Part shown: positions 45,232-56,838 of the stretch, in pieces
Layout of the letters: each line of letters starts with the position of its first letter
Position numbering within the stretch: the stretch's first letter is position 1
NCBI GenBank assembly: GCA_026225945.1
Contig: JAMJFZ010000107.1
Coordinates: 47,630,501-47,694,500, forward strand
Length of the DNA: 64,000 bases
Direction of reading: 5' to 3'
Origin: Cricetomys ansorgei
Lineage: Eukaryota > Chordata > Mammalia > Rodentia > Nesomyidae
Made by a program: the position numbers and the translations under genes
The notes under the pieces: generated by a model
Databases searched by the model: none
The model's input: only the letters and a program-made list of their open reading frames with translations
Told to the model about the DNA's origin: nothing

Positions 45232-45684
45232 ATTCATATGTTTAAAAAAATCTTTTAAACAGGAATACACTTTCAAGATTGACAGGGGCCACATGAGTAA
45301 ATATTTTCAAGGACCCCAGGTTACAGTCCTTTTCCATGATGTAAAGGGCTGGTTACTAAGGGGTGTAGTTTGGGTAGTTCCCAATTTTAGTTAATAGATT
45401 AAGTCATATGTTATCTTTTCCGATAAGACGGCAAATAGTGCATTCTTACAAAAGTTTACTTGAAGGACACAATTTGCCTTAATGAACATGGACTCTAACC
45501 AGTTTGGGCCAGACCAGCCTTTCCATTCTTTTTACTCTGATACATTGGAATTATATTTGTCTAAATTTGATTATGGTTAGGAGAAGGAAGATTATACTAT
45601 TGTTCAGAGAGGGATTTATGTAGAGCTCATTGAAGATCAGTGTTGAAGGTGGATCTTGAGGTTGCTAGGCTTATTGTTTGGAGC

Positions 45685-45755
45685 TGTGTGTGTGTGTGTG
45701 TGTGTGTGTGTGTCTGTGTGTGTGTGTGTGTGTGTGTGGTGGGGTGGGGTAGGGG
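45685..45755 (+). repeat. (TG)n microsatellite with G-rich end
   Basis: Two TG tracts split by a TCTG interruption, followed by ggtggggtggggtagggggg. Confidence 0.95.
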
Positions 45756-47456
45756 GGTTCTACATTCAGTAAAGGAGTACATTATTATAAGACAAGGGTG
45801 TGCATAACATATTCCAGATATGGTCTCAGGCTACCTCAAATGCATTCAGCTAGGAGACTGAGGTACTCTGGGAAATAGGGATACAGGAATACAGGAATCA
45901 AGTCCACCAAATTAAATTCTCTAGACATGCACTACCCACTAAGCAGTCATCAACCATACATACCTATTCAAATTTAAATTAAAAACTAAAATTTAAATAA
46001 GATAAAAATCTCAGTTAATTGGTAGGGGAAGCCACCCTCCAATGTTCAATAGCCTCGGGTAGCCAGCAGCTCCAAAGGGCACTGCAGATGTAGACCGGTT
46101 TAATGATCACAGGCAGTAGTATGGGACAGAACTTGACATTTTTATCCTCTCTGAATATTCATGAAGCTGGCTTTACATTTGTACATGTAATAAAGAAAAG
46201 GACCCCACCCCCCATCTACTCTTAACTCTACTGTTATACAGAAACAAAGACGCAAAATAATTAGGAGTCAACATTTTTAGGTTTATGATATTAGAAATGT
46301 TCTTTTATTTGAAAATGAATCTAGGAAATGAAGACCAGTTGGTGATAATAGAGATAACACAGTCTTAAACACAGACTTGTGTACAAATGATTATTTTGAA
46401 AGTAGGCGTGAGAAACTTATAAGAACCAAGTAGCTACACAATTTTTTAAAGGTAAACATTGGGTTTAGATAATAAACCAACAGTGCTGGGAGACATGGTC
46501 TCATTTCTGGGTATCATGAACCTTCAGGAACAGAATGGTCTATTTTCATTCAGGGCCATTGGAAAAATTCTTTCTGTCTGACTACTTGATGAAGTCACCA
46601 TTGAAGCATCTGAAAAATAACTGGGTAAGTTCAGTGGCTTTGTGGAGCTTCAGGCTAGATTAGTTAACACTGAGTTTTCTTTATGGCAGATGTAGAGGAA
46701 AGGACTTAGGGACTACTAAGTCAGGCCCAGTGATTTGGGTAAATCCACTTCACTAGTTCAAGACCCCTTCTCCTGAGAAAAAGAAAGAAGAGGAAGGAAA
46801 ACAAAAGGAAAGAAAAAAAGAAAGATAACCAAAGTTACCTCTATTAACTTTGATAAAATATTTGATTATTTCTAAGTGTTATAGAAGACCTAGATGGAAC
46901 TCGAAGGGAGAGTTCCTAATGCAACTTATAATTGTGGAATTTGGGGAAAATAACCCCAAGGAGCTGTTTCTCCTCCCTCCTCACCCAAGCCTTTGAAAAG
47001 GGCAGGCAAAATAAAGAATAAATATTTAATGATGAAATTTAACAAAAGCATGTTGACATTGGATTAGTAGTAAAAATAAATGGTTATCAGGAATTCTCCC
47101 ATCAGCTAGTCTTCATCCCCTGTAAATGACATACTACAGCTGTGAGTTCTTGAGTCTATAATTGTTTGCAACCATTACTTAGACTCTGAATATCTTTGGT
47201 TTATTTCACTGGCTGATAAAGCCTTTCCGTTTCCTCACATCCCATTTGATTTTTTATAACAGGTCATGCTATAAAATACTACATGGGAAGTGAACAATAG
47301 AAACATTTATATATGGAATATGAGAGAGCATGGGTTTGAAGTTTGTTCAAACATGCAGTATAGTTGTTGAGGAGTCAGCATTAAACAAAATAATAAGTTT
47401 AGGTAATGAGTTTTCATTCTCTTTGGCTTTCCCTTGAATTCAATAAAATAGTAATG

Positions 47457-47560
47457 ATTCAGTGAGAGACCTTGCCTCAAAAAATAAAGTGGAGAGTGAT
47501 GGAGGAAAACATCTGACTTTGACCTTTGGCCTCCACATATTTGCACATGGGCACATATGC
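47457..47560 (+). mobile_element. 3' fragment of B4-like composite SINE
   Basis: ttcagtgagagaccttgcct, aaaataaagtggagagtgat and ttgacctttggcctccacat match the 3' part of the element at 37535-37855. Confidence 0.75.
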
Positions 47561-47597
47561 TCATGCATGTATATGTATATACATGTATACAACACAC

Positions 47598-47668
47598 ACA
47601 AAAAGAAAGAAAGGGAGGAAAGGAAGAACAGAGAGAGAGAGAAAAAGAGAGGTGGGGGGAGAAAAAAG
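47598..47668 (+). repeat. GA-rich low-complexity tract
   Basis: Purine-rich AAAG/GGGA/GAGA run. Overlapping open frames on both strands are artefacts. Confidence 0.9.
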
Positions 47669-47669
47669 A

Positions 47670-47751
47670 GTGTATACACTCTGCTGAGCACTGCAGGTAT
47701 ACAATGTATACAGTGTATACAAAGTGTATACACTCTGCTGAGCACTGCAGG
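47670..47751 (+). repeat. 28-bp direct repeat with 54-bp period and GTATAC palindromes
   Basis: Bases 47670-47697 recur exactly at 47724-47751. The spacer is built from further GTATAC palindromes (five in about 60 bp). The unit also contains ctgctgagcactgcagg. Confidence 0.95.
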
Positions 47752-48107
47752 TCATTCACCAGGCCTGGTGCCTTTGTACATTAACTGGTTAGAACTTTCC
47801 TAGATTTCATGACAAACAGAAGTATTCTTACTCCATAGGGACTGGAGTGGAGGATGGTCAGAGGTTTTGGAAGACAGTGTTAACTTCAAGATAAGCACTG
47901 TTAGACTAAAGAATGTCACAGAAGTTCCAGCTTAAATAGGCAGTGGTGGGTGAGATTTTTTTTACCATAATGTTCCTTCATATAGAAAAAATTGTGTCAA
48001 TTATATAATGAAACATTCTCACTTTGAAATAACATCAAATCTGTTTCCAAAGACATTGAAGAGAAGGCAAAGTATTGTCTTATTTGCCCTGCGACTTCAT
48101 ATTTCAG

Positions 48108-48260
48108 GCTCAATATTTAGAAAAAGAACCAACATTAGAGTTTGATTTCCCACCAAGAATTACTATGAGGAAAATTGAGTTTGACTATGGACTTTGCCAT
48201 AGTGAAGGACACAGGACAGCAAAGAAAACATCTCAGTTTATGTCTCTTATTTTAATAGAG
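48108..48260 (+). other. Orphan exon-like open segment
   Basis: 153 nt (51 codons) between a good acceptor (pyrimidine-rich tract ending catatttcag) and a consensus donor (gag|gtaagt), with no stop in the frame that is phase 0 at both ends. The translation begins AQYLEKEPTLEFDFPP. I do not recognise it. It runs opposite to Zdhhc2. No partner exon is identified, so chance remains possible. Confidence 0.3.
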
Positions 48261-48867
48261 GTAAGTTTATAGAAATAGTCACTTGTACATATATCATTAA
48301 AAATATCTTATGTGTATACTTCTGAACTTAGATAAAACTTGTTATAAAATGCATATATCCGAGAATATTTTAAATTGCTATGACCTAAAACATAGACATT
48401 TTTGTCTAAAAGTAAAATTGTCCATAACTCATATGAAATTTGGACACGAACATTTGAGGCCAACATATATATCTCAGAACTTGCTGATGTCCATTTTGAG
48501 CATAAAGGTGTAAATTATATGCAACAGCTTTGGAATCTTCTCATCAAAGTGGAAGGATTTCCAGGTCATTTGAATAATCTTCCAGGTTGGATATTTCCAT
48601 TAGCTCTCCCTTATCTATTCTGCACACTGATTTGTATTATAGGAGGCTCATCTCCAATTCATGTCAAAGGACTTCTTTGCATTCTGGAATCTGCTTAGGT
48701 CACTCATTAGGAGGAAGACTGGAGGAGTCAGAAAATAACTTAGGGGTGTCTATTGCACTTCCTTTAGCTTGACACGAAAGATCAAAGCTTATGGGAGATA
48801 ACAGCCACTGCTTCCCTTTGCATGGAAGTCAATCATTGTATTATTTTTCTTTTCTTTTTAATTTGAA

Positions 48868-49092
48868 AAAAATTATAACTATTTATTTTTATTGTATGAA
48901 CATTTTGCCTGCTTGTGTGTCTTTTTGCCACATGTGTCTCTGGTCTCTGTGGAGATCAGATGATGACATAGATTCTTGGAACAGGAGTTATAGACTGTTG
49001 GGAGCCACCAGGTATGGGTGCTGGGAATCAAACCTAGGACCTCTACAACAGCAGCCAGTGCTCTTAACCACTGAGCCGTATCTCCAGCACCC
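48868..49092 (-). mobile_element. B3/B2 SINE, near full length
   Basis: The plus strand shows the complement: tgaacattttgcctgcttgt, tgttgggagccaccaggtat, ggtgctgggaatcaaaccta and agtgctcttaaccactgagc, then cgtatctccagcacc. Confidence 0.93.
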
Positions 49093-49095
49093 TGA

Positions 49096-49443
49096 ACTAC
49101 TTCTCTTGATATTATGACAAAATACTGTAAGAAGGCAACTTAAGGGAGGACAGACTTATTCCAGTTCCTGATTATACAATCTATTATGGTGTGGAAGACA
49201 TGGCAGCCGATTACAGAGCATCCACTGGCAGGAAGTAAAGGAAGATGAGTGCTGGTGCTCAGTTCCCCTTCTCCTGTTTATTCTGCCAGGGACCCCAGCC
49301 TAGGGAATGGTGCTGCTCACATTTAGTGTATGATTTTCCTCCTCAAGGTAATCTAGAAACCCCCTGGCAGACATACCTAGGTGCTGGTCTCCTAGGTAAT
49401 TCTTGATCTTGTCAACTTGACAATCAATATTAAATATCATCAC
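49096..49443 (-). mobile_element. ORR1-type MaLR LTR
   Basis: The plus strand shows the complement: atgacaaaatactgtaagaa, ggcaacttaagggaggacag, gaccccagcctagggaatgg, ggtctcctaggtaattcttg and tgtcaacttgacaatcaata. Matches ORR1 as I remember it. Confidence 0.85.
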
Positions 49444-51052
49444 CAAACTAATCCAAGTGTACATACTCCGTTTGCTTTCTTCAATTAAATCATTCTCAAT
49501 CATCAGTTCTAAATATGCCATCTCTTTTCTGCTCCTTGCATTATTAACACATCCAATCTATTTGTAAATCTAAGCAGTCTTTTTTTTTGTTACATAAAAA
49601 TATATAAATTTCTATTGAATCCTTATTTAGAAAATTATTATCTTTATTTATTTTAAGATTAAAAAAAGAAAGAAAACCTCACAACAAGATTATATGTCCT
49701 ATACACAACAGCTATATAATGGAAAATTTGGGAAAAAACATAAAAACTTCTTGGTATTTTAAGAATTCGCAGGGCCACTGTTGTTTAATTTTGCTTCTGC
49801 TACCAAAAAAGAGCTGCTGCTGCTGTGCTGGCTGCCTTCTGATTATTGAAGGCATCTTTCCGTCGTGTTTTCCAAGGTCCTGACCCCACCCATTAGGGCT
49901 GCACCACGACAACCTAACCACCTCCTGGTTCTCCACAGGCTCTCCCTCCCAAAACATCACCTTGGGTGGTAGGATTTCAGCTCAGGCATTTGACACATTC
50001 AGAGTGCAGCAGTCAGCGTCTCACCTGAGATTTATTAGCAGAATAAACTGAAATTAAAGTGAGTCACTTAGGACTAGGAAAAGCCACAGTGACTTTCTCT
50101 TCTGTCTCTCAATGATGGATCCCTGAGACCCTGGAAGCCATGTCATGTACTTACAGCTCATTGAGTAAGCTATTCTGGAACTGTTCTTTCAGATACCCCT
50201 GGTTTCAGTTGACAGTAAGCGCTTTCTCATGAGCTAATCTTCTGAATGAGACATCGCAGGAAATACGTGTTTTCCATGGCGTTCTGGGGTAATTGCTAAT
50301 GCTTTAATAGATGCTACTGCAGCCTAGGACCTGGTGCTTCACAGTCATTGCTTCTAAATATGAGGCATTGAGCGAACATCCAATTCAAAGTAATTAGCAA
50401 ATGATTGATGCTAAGGAAACAGCCAGCCAGAGACGCAGGGAAGCAAAGGTGAGAAAAGGAGAAATAAGTGGGAGAAAAATAAGTATTAGCAAAAGAGGAG
50501 CATGGGAAAGACAGCCATATCCTAGTTTGCCCTGGATAATTCCCATGTGTGACATTACCCTGCTTTGTATATTAGCTACTACCAGAATTCACTCTCGCAG
50601 CATTTACCATCGCTGCCTCCTTACCACTGCAACACCTTGGTCAGGACATGGATTTCACTAGGAAAATCTCAAGACTGGTCATTGCATTTATAAACTTTAA
50701 TGTTAGAAAACAGGCATAGTTTAAGAAATGTGTTAGGGAGTTTAAAAGTCAGGATAAAATAGTATTTGCCAGCCGGGCTTGATATTTCTTCCTTCCTTGT
50801 CTCCTTCACCTCCCCCATCCTCCCTGCCTCTTTCCTTTGTTCCTTCTTACACTAGATTCACTTACTCTTTCAAAACATTTTTATCAGTTATCCATCAAAT
50901 GCCAGGTACTTTGCTATACACAGAATTAAATAATGATTTTTCAGAAAGAACAAAGCTTTATTTTTACTTCTGAAAGGCAAACACTTAGATTAAATTTAAA
51001 AAGCATGTGTGGCAGTATTAATTAGAGGTTTGGAGCAAATTGAAAAATATGT

Positions 51053-51056
<4 letters not shown>

Positions 51057-51101
<45 letters not shown>
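51057..51101 (+). repeat. (TA)n microsatellite
   Basis: About twenty-two uninterrupted TA units, self-complementary. Confidence 0.97.
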
Positions 51102-51103
<2 letters not shown>

Positions 51104-51724
51104 TTTTCCTTGATCAAATTTTATTTTAAATTAGCTTTGAACAATAAGATCAAGTTTATGCTATAAGAGGAATTCATTTCAGCTTTTGCCTTAATTTCCT
51201 TTTTTTAAACTAAGAGTGGGAAAATGCAAATTGTGGTGAATGTCTAATTTGAAATCTTTGGGATGCCAGTGAAAAGAGCTGACAGGTGACAGCTCAATTT
51301 CTCCTTTTTTTCCTTCTTCTTCTTTTTTTGTCATAGACATTTTTCATTTCTGTTTTTAGGAACAGGGAAACTAGTAGATAAAAATAGAAATAGCCCTGCA
51401 TACATGAGCTATATATTTTACAAGCACAGCATAAAATATTCAATAACCCAAGATACTAGGCCTAAAAGCCAAGAGACTCCAATAAATAAAAGTGCCAATA
51501 GCCATTAAAATTCATCATTTCCCCCTCACACAACAGTGTGATGGCAATATTTACCCAATGACATTTTTGATTTTTTCTTTTCATTGATTCTATTCTATAT
51601 TAATAATAAATACTACTTTATATCTGTAATAACTCATGATTTGTTTACCTTTTTGTAATTTTCAAGGTCAAGTTAGCACTGACTATACATAAGCCGATTT
51701 TAAACGAAGCCTTATTGCAGAATA

Positions 51725-51880
51725 ATAACTAATATTCCTTAAGTGTTTAGCATGTGCTACAGTTGATGTTTTATGAGAATTGCCTGTCCAGTTCTCACAA
51801 CGTCTTTGCACATGGCTGCTATCATCACCTCCACACATGAAAATCCCAAGGCTGCAAAGTGTTAGAACCGTAGTTCACTA
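51725..51880 (-). mobile_element. MIR remnant
   Basis: ttaagtgtttagcatgtgct, gttctcacaacgtctttgca and atcatcacctccacacatga track the complement of the MIR core. Diverged. Confidence 0.55.
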
Positions 51881-51964
51881 AGAGGATGACTAGCTCTTTG
51901 TGGTACTGAAGAGGGAATCTCCATCCTTGGGCTACTACTTTCTTTTGGGTTTTTACTTTTCTGG

Positions 51965-52042
51965 GTCCTGAGAATCAAATTCCAGGACCTGAGCCTTCTA
52001 GGTGGGCATTCACCTCGACAACGAATTGAATCCCAGCCTTAG
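51965..52042 (-). mobile_element. ID/B-type SINE head fragment
   Basis: The complement runs ggctgggattcaattcgttg then gcccacctagaaggctcagg and gatttgattctcaggacc-like B-box order. Weakly conserved. Confidence 0.5.
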
Positions 52043-52125
52043 TGAGGTGGCTAATGACAGAGGCACAGTGTGACTGAAAGGTCACACTTAGCATGCTTTT
52101 CTTGATGAATGGGTCAAAGGTAGAC

Positions 52126-52126
<1 letters not shown>

Positions 52127-52219
<93 letters not shown>

Positions 52220-52304
52220 TGTGTGTGTGGTGTGTGTGTGTGTCTGGTGTGTGTGTGTGTGTGTGTGTCTGGTGTGTGTGTGTGTGTGTGTGTGGTGTGT
52301 ATAT
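52127..52304 (+). repeat. Long (TG)n tract, pure then imperfect
   Basis: About 178 bp: more than forty pure TG units, then shorter TG runs separated by TGG and TCTGG interruptions at fairly regular spacing. Cysteine/valine-rich open frames here are artefacts. Confidence 0.98.
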
Positions 52305-52987
52305 ACTCTAATTATCCTCCTTTGAAATAGTTACATCTGTTGAATTTTAGACGTGTCCTACTTTCTCACTTCTCTCCCAGGATCATTTAACTTTATAATT
52401 ATGCAAGCTTACACGTGTCTAAATGATATACTGACTCATTTGTTTAGTTGAAAGGTAAAAACCAAATCCATTTTTTAAAATACTGGGAAGCTAATTGAAA
52501 ATTTTCATGAATCATCTTAATGAGAAATTGGTACCAGAAAACCTCAATTTTCTTGAAGTGCCAATTAGCTACATATTCATTTTGAATGAAATGTCTGTCT
52601 CTCTGGCAGTGCTTTATCTAATAATGCAGCGCAGGCTGTGGGAAGCACTGCTATGAGTATAAACGTTTTTTCCCCCCACTGTACTTGAAGATGATGTCAA
52701 TATTTAGTACTAAAAGGTGAGGTGACCAGCATCTTTCTGGCATTGAATAAGGACAAATTATCATCTCTATTGTTAGTCCCTGCAGTTATCTCTCTTTTCG
52801 TTTTTTTTTTCTCCCTAGCTGTCACTCATCACATCTAGAAAGAGTTTATCCAGCACATGAGAAGGTGAGGAAATACTCCCCTGATGCTGGCTAGATGAGT
52901 GCATAGGTTCCTGGGACTATATACCATGACACAGGATTCACATGTCTCTGCTTAGGATTGGCTGCTGCCAATTTACCTCTGGTACCT

Positions 52988-53440
52988 GTTGGGAGCCAGG
53001 CTAATACACAGCTTTCTTAGAGGTCCCAATGAAAGGACAAAGGGAATGTTAGTTCTGTGTCTTTGCCCAGGGGCAGACTTGGCAAGGTCTAGTCTGGGTT
53101 GGGGCCAAGCCTTCAAAGGAGTCAAGTTTGTGGTTTCTGGGAACTCGACTCTTACCCCTGGGCTGTGGTTATCACTGCTAGGGCAGCTGTGTCTGAGGTA
53201 TCCTGTGTTCTCGTTGACAACATTGTTTCATTAGCTTTCTACTGATTCTGTCCCACTCTCTCCCTGAAAATAGTATATAAGGTGCTGTATTTCTTAATAA
53301 GCTTGCTTGGCATAACACATAGCTTGTGCAAGATGTTCTCGTCCAAAACTTTCTTATCTCCTTTATATTTTGATCTCCTGATCCTTCCTCCTAGGAACCT
53401 GTCACTGAAGAATGAGCTGCCGGTCCAGGTCAGGTGCTGT
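52988..53440 (+). mobile_element. ERVK-like LTR, tentative
   Basis: Begins tgttgggagccaggctaat, the start seen in IAP/ERVK-type rodent LTRs. It has a TATA-like gaaaatagtatataaggtg at about 53265 and a U5-like pyrimidine-rich end. No internal viral genes flank it. The 3' end is uncertain. Confidence 0.5.
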
Positions 53441-53944
53441 GGGACTGATGCATTATGCTCCAGGAAATGTTAGGGCAGCCATCACCTTTTTCCACAGACT
53501 GCTGCCCTGACCCACAGGGGAATGACAACTTTCAAGGATACTGCAAGCTTCATGCTACAAGGCTCCCGGTACTTTGATCGGGAGTGAAGAAGAATCATCT
53601 TCACTGGTTTGGTCTTTGGAATACACCATGACATGGGCAACCTAAGGCATACTGGCCTCTGACAGGCTTCACTTTGAGACTTTGTGGTGTAGGTGCCTAA
53701 TTACTTCCCAATATACACCTGTACCCAGGGCCCTTCCATGAGCATATAGGGTGGTGGAAACAGCTGGGGAAAAGTGGGGTTAAGTTAGGTAAGGCAAAAG
53801 GTGGTTAAAGACACATTTTATACAGATGTAGGGGGGTGGGAAGGACAGTATCGTGTGAACAGAGGCTGTAAGAGCTCCACTTTCCACTGATTCCACAAAC
53901 AAAACACAGAATCCAAGATCAAATTATTAATTTTTTTTTGGCGG

Positions 53945-54130
53945 GTGGGGATGGCTCAGGCAGGAGAGATGGCTCAGCACTTGCTGCTCTCCTAAAGGAT
54001 CATCTGTAACTCCAGCTTGATGGGATCTGATGCCTCCTGACTTCCCATGTGCAACCACATGCACATATCTGCATGCAGACACACAAACATACAAATAATT
54101 AGAAATAATAAAAACAAGATAAATCTTTAA
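53945..54130 (+). mobile_element. B2/B3 SINE
   Basis: caggcaggagagatggctca, cacttgctgctctcctaaag, catctgtaactccagcttga and gatctgatgcctcctgactt, ending in an ATAAAA-rich tail. Confidence 0.88.
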
Positions 54131-54387
54131 AAGTTATTAAGAATTTCAGGGTGTGTATGTGACCACAGACAATAAAATCTATGTGTGTAGGTTTTTATAT
54201 TGGGACTTTGTTCAGCTGCATGGGTCATACTGGATGAGGCCAAACTGCCTAAGAACAGTGTGAAGGAGTTGGTGTGTAATTCACAGAAAAGTAAAGTATA
54301 AATAAACAACTGTTTTAAAAGAAAACCATGAGGAAGTAACTGTTTGAAATTGTTGTTCATACATACAAAAAATTAAATGTCAATTAT

Positions 54388-54706
54388 TGTAGAAATTTAT
54401 TTTTAGTTATGTATAAAATAATTGTTTTCTGCACTGTTGGTTCAGAGGCTGCCTCGGTCTTGGCATTTTGTATTGTCTGCAGGTGTTGGATTTATGTGGG
54501 GGATGTTTGATTGCAGATGATCTGCACGAGCTATCAGTAGAACACCCAGGGAGTTCTGAATCAATAAAAAACACCTGAGTTCAGATACTCAGGGTTTCGC
54601 TATCCAGTGTGGCACCTGTCATGATGGTTGTTCCCTCTGTTTGGGTCTGGCAGGCATTGAACCAATGAATATGCCTCCATGTCTCTCTTGGTGAGATGCC
54701 ACAGCA
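54388..54706 (+). mobile_element. LTR-like element, unnamed family, copy B
   Basis: 319 bp from TGTAGAAATTTATTTTTAG to GCCACAGCA, with TG...CA ends and a gaatcaataaaaaacacctg polyA-signal-like core. Aligns with copies A and C. No long internal region follows, so it looks like a solo LTR or a similar short element. Confidence 0.75.
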
Positions 54707-54782
54707 GCATATAGCTAAAGCCTATTTTATTTTTAAATCACCTCTCTCATGTATATTTTAAAAGGTCCTTAAAAACACTGTT

Positions 54783-54981
54783 TTAGGCTTCAGCGGTTAA
54801 GAGCACTGGTTGCTCTTGCAAAGGATCTGAGTTCTCAGCACCTACCTGGCAACTTTCAACTATCTGTAACTGCAGTCCCGGGGCATCCAGTGCCTTCTTC
54901 TGGCCCTTGAAGGTACCAAGCACAAATGTAGTACACACACATACATTCAGGCAAGGCATCCATACAAATAAATAAATCTTA
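54783..54981 (+). mobile_element. B2/B3 SINE
   Basis: aggcttcagcggttaagagc, actggttgctcttgcaaagg, ctatctgtaactgcagtccc, gtgccttcttctggcccttg and an aaataaataaatctt tail. Confidence 0.92.
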
Positions 54982-55004
54982 AAAAATAAGTTTTTAGAAC
55001 CTAT

Positions 55005-55130
55005 TTTCAGACATTATGCAAGGCATTTTATATGAATTATCTCATCTAATTCTTACATCATGAACAATGAAAACTTTAGCTCCATTTTTCCCAGGATGAG
55101 CAGACATAGGAAAATAAAATTCCCAATGCC
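55005..55130 (-). mobile_element. MIR remnant
   Basis: cattatgcaaggcattttat, gaattatctcatctaattct and tccatttttcccaggatgag follow the complement of MIR. Confidence 0.6.
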
Positions 55131-56650
55131 AAGAAATAATTTTAAAAAAGATCTACTATAACTAGCATTTATTAGAATAATGTAATATGATTATTACATT
55201 GTCATGTGTCCAGAAAGAACACACACTTCTTTTGGAGGTCTGACTGGAAAATGATATGATTATGTCTGTGGATGCTGAAATGCATTTGAGATTTCTCAGG
55301 ATTCATTCTTTTCCCTCCAAATTCCAGAGAACAAAGGATATTTTCTTTAGCATGATAAAATATTTGTCTAACACCAACAACCAAATCTTCACTTGAAATG
55401 GTGAACATCCTTTTAACGCAGAAATTCAGAGTCCTGGCAGTTTCATTCTGCTGAGAGCATCCAGGCTTCTCTGCTCTCTATTTCCAATCAAAATGGTGAC
55501 CTGTGCTCTTGCTCCAAAGTGGGCGGACAGGTCTACTTCTCCTGGCTTGCCAAAGAAAAGAAAACGAACATCAAAAGGCAATAGAACATACTGATGAAGT
55601 ACAAAAATGAAATATACAGATGTAATGAGCAAACAAATGACAAGAATTTAAAAGTAAAACAGAACTATAACAAACTCAGCAATAGCTTCCCTCCCCCCAC
55701 CCCCAGAAAAGGTCAGACTTGGTTATTAAAATTCCACATTGCAAAGTTTGCCAACCATAAGGTGTCAGCACTGGTTAGGGAGGGAGGTGAAGAGGAATTG
55801 TATTATTTGATGAGTTGAAGTGATAGAAATTGAAAATATAAAATCAGGTTACAGAATAAGCTCTGCTGTGTGTATTAGTATTTTATGTTGTTCTGGAAGA
55901 CATTATTACCTCAATAATGCAGGAAATGGGACTAAGAACAGTAATTTGGACATGGCAAGACACCTCTGTGATCATTTGCCTATAATATGAATGTCTACAA
56001 AGGGAATCAACTGAACAACTCTCAGGATTCCCAAGAGTTCAGCTGAATGGCTGAGCATATCAGCTTCTCTGCCATATACCAACAGCAGTCAGATTGAAAA
56101 CTTAATGAGAAAATTCCCTTTCTTAATAAGTATTTATGATCTAATAAAGCTTATGAGAAGTCAGTGTGTATTAGGTGGGGACAGCCATAAGCTCTGGTAT
56201 GAGAGGAGGATAAATAATTGAGATGATGAGCTAAAGCTATAAAGGCATTCTGATATTACTGTGTCACTATGACTATGACACCTGGTGACCAGATACTTGT
56301 TCAAACATTACTCTGGATGCTTCTGTGAGGGTACTTTTCAATGAAATTTGCATTAAAATCAGTAGCCTGAGTAAAGCAGTCTTTGCTGAATGGGTAAGCC
56401 ACATCCAATCACTTGAACTCTGGAAAAGAACATAAAAAGGCTGATCTCTTGAGTGAGAGGGAATCCTTCCTGAAAGACAGCCTTTGGTTGACTCATCAGG
56501 GTTCCTGAGCCTTGAGCCCCACCAGCCTACAGAGGAGACAATCCCCCCCCCACACCCCCATATTCAGGCCACAGGGCCTAGACTAACATGAAAACAGCAG
56601 CTCTTCTGGAACCTGTCAACTCACTCTGAAGATCCTGAGGATTTTTCAGC

Positions 56651-56838
56651 CACATGGTCACAGGCTAATTCCTCATAATCACCCTTCTCTCTACAAATAA
56701 ACCTTACCAGATCTGTCCTCTGGAGAACTATATTAGGATAAGAATCACATGGTCACTGGTTTATTCCTCATAATCATTCTTCTCCCTACAAATAAACCTT
56801 ACCAGATCTGTTCTCTGGAGAACTATAGTAGGATAAAG
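56651..56838 (+). repeat. Tandem 95-bp duplication in an MLT2-like LTR end
   Basis: 56651-56745 is repeated at 56746-56838 with about ten changes. Each copy carries cctcataatca, tctctacaaataaacctta and ctctggagaacta, resembling the 3' end of MLT2 (ERVL) LTRs. The match to MLT2 is from memory. Confidence 0.8.

Noticed and set aside
47670..47751. CRISPR-like pattern of direct repeats
   Set aside because: Only two units, with a spacer made of the same palindrome, in a rodent nuclear context.
47307..47803. Several open frames of 64-150 residues on both strands
   Set aside because: They overlap a GA-rich tract, a SINE fragment and the 54-bp-period repeat, so they are composition artefacts.
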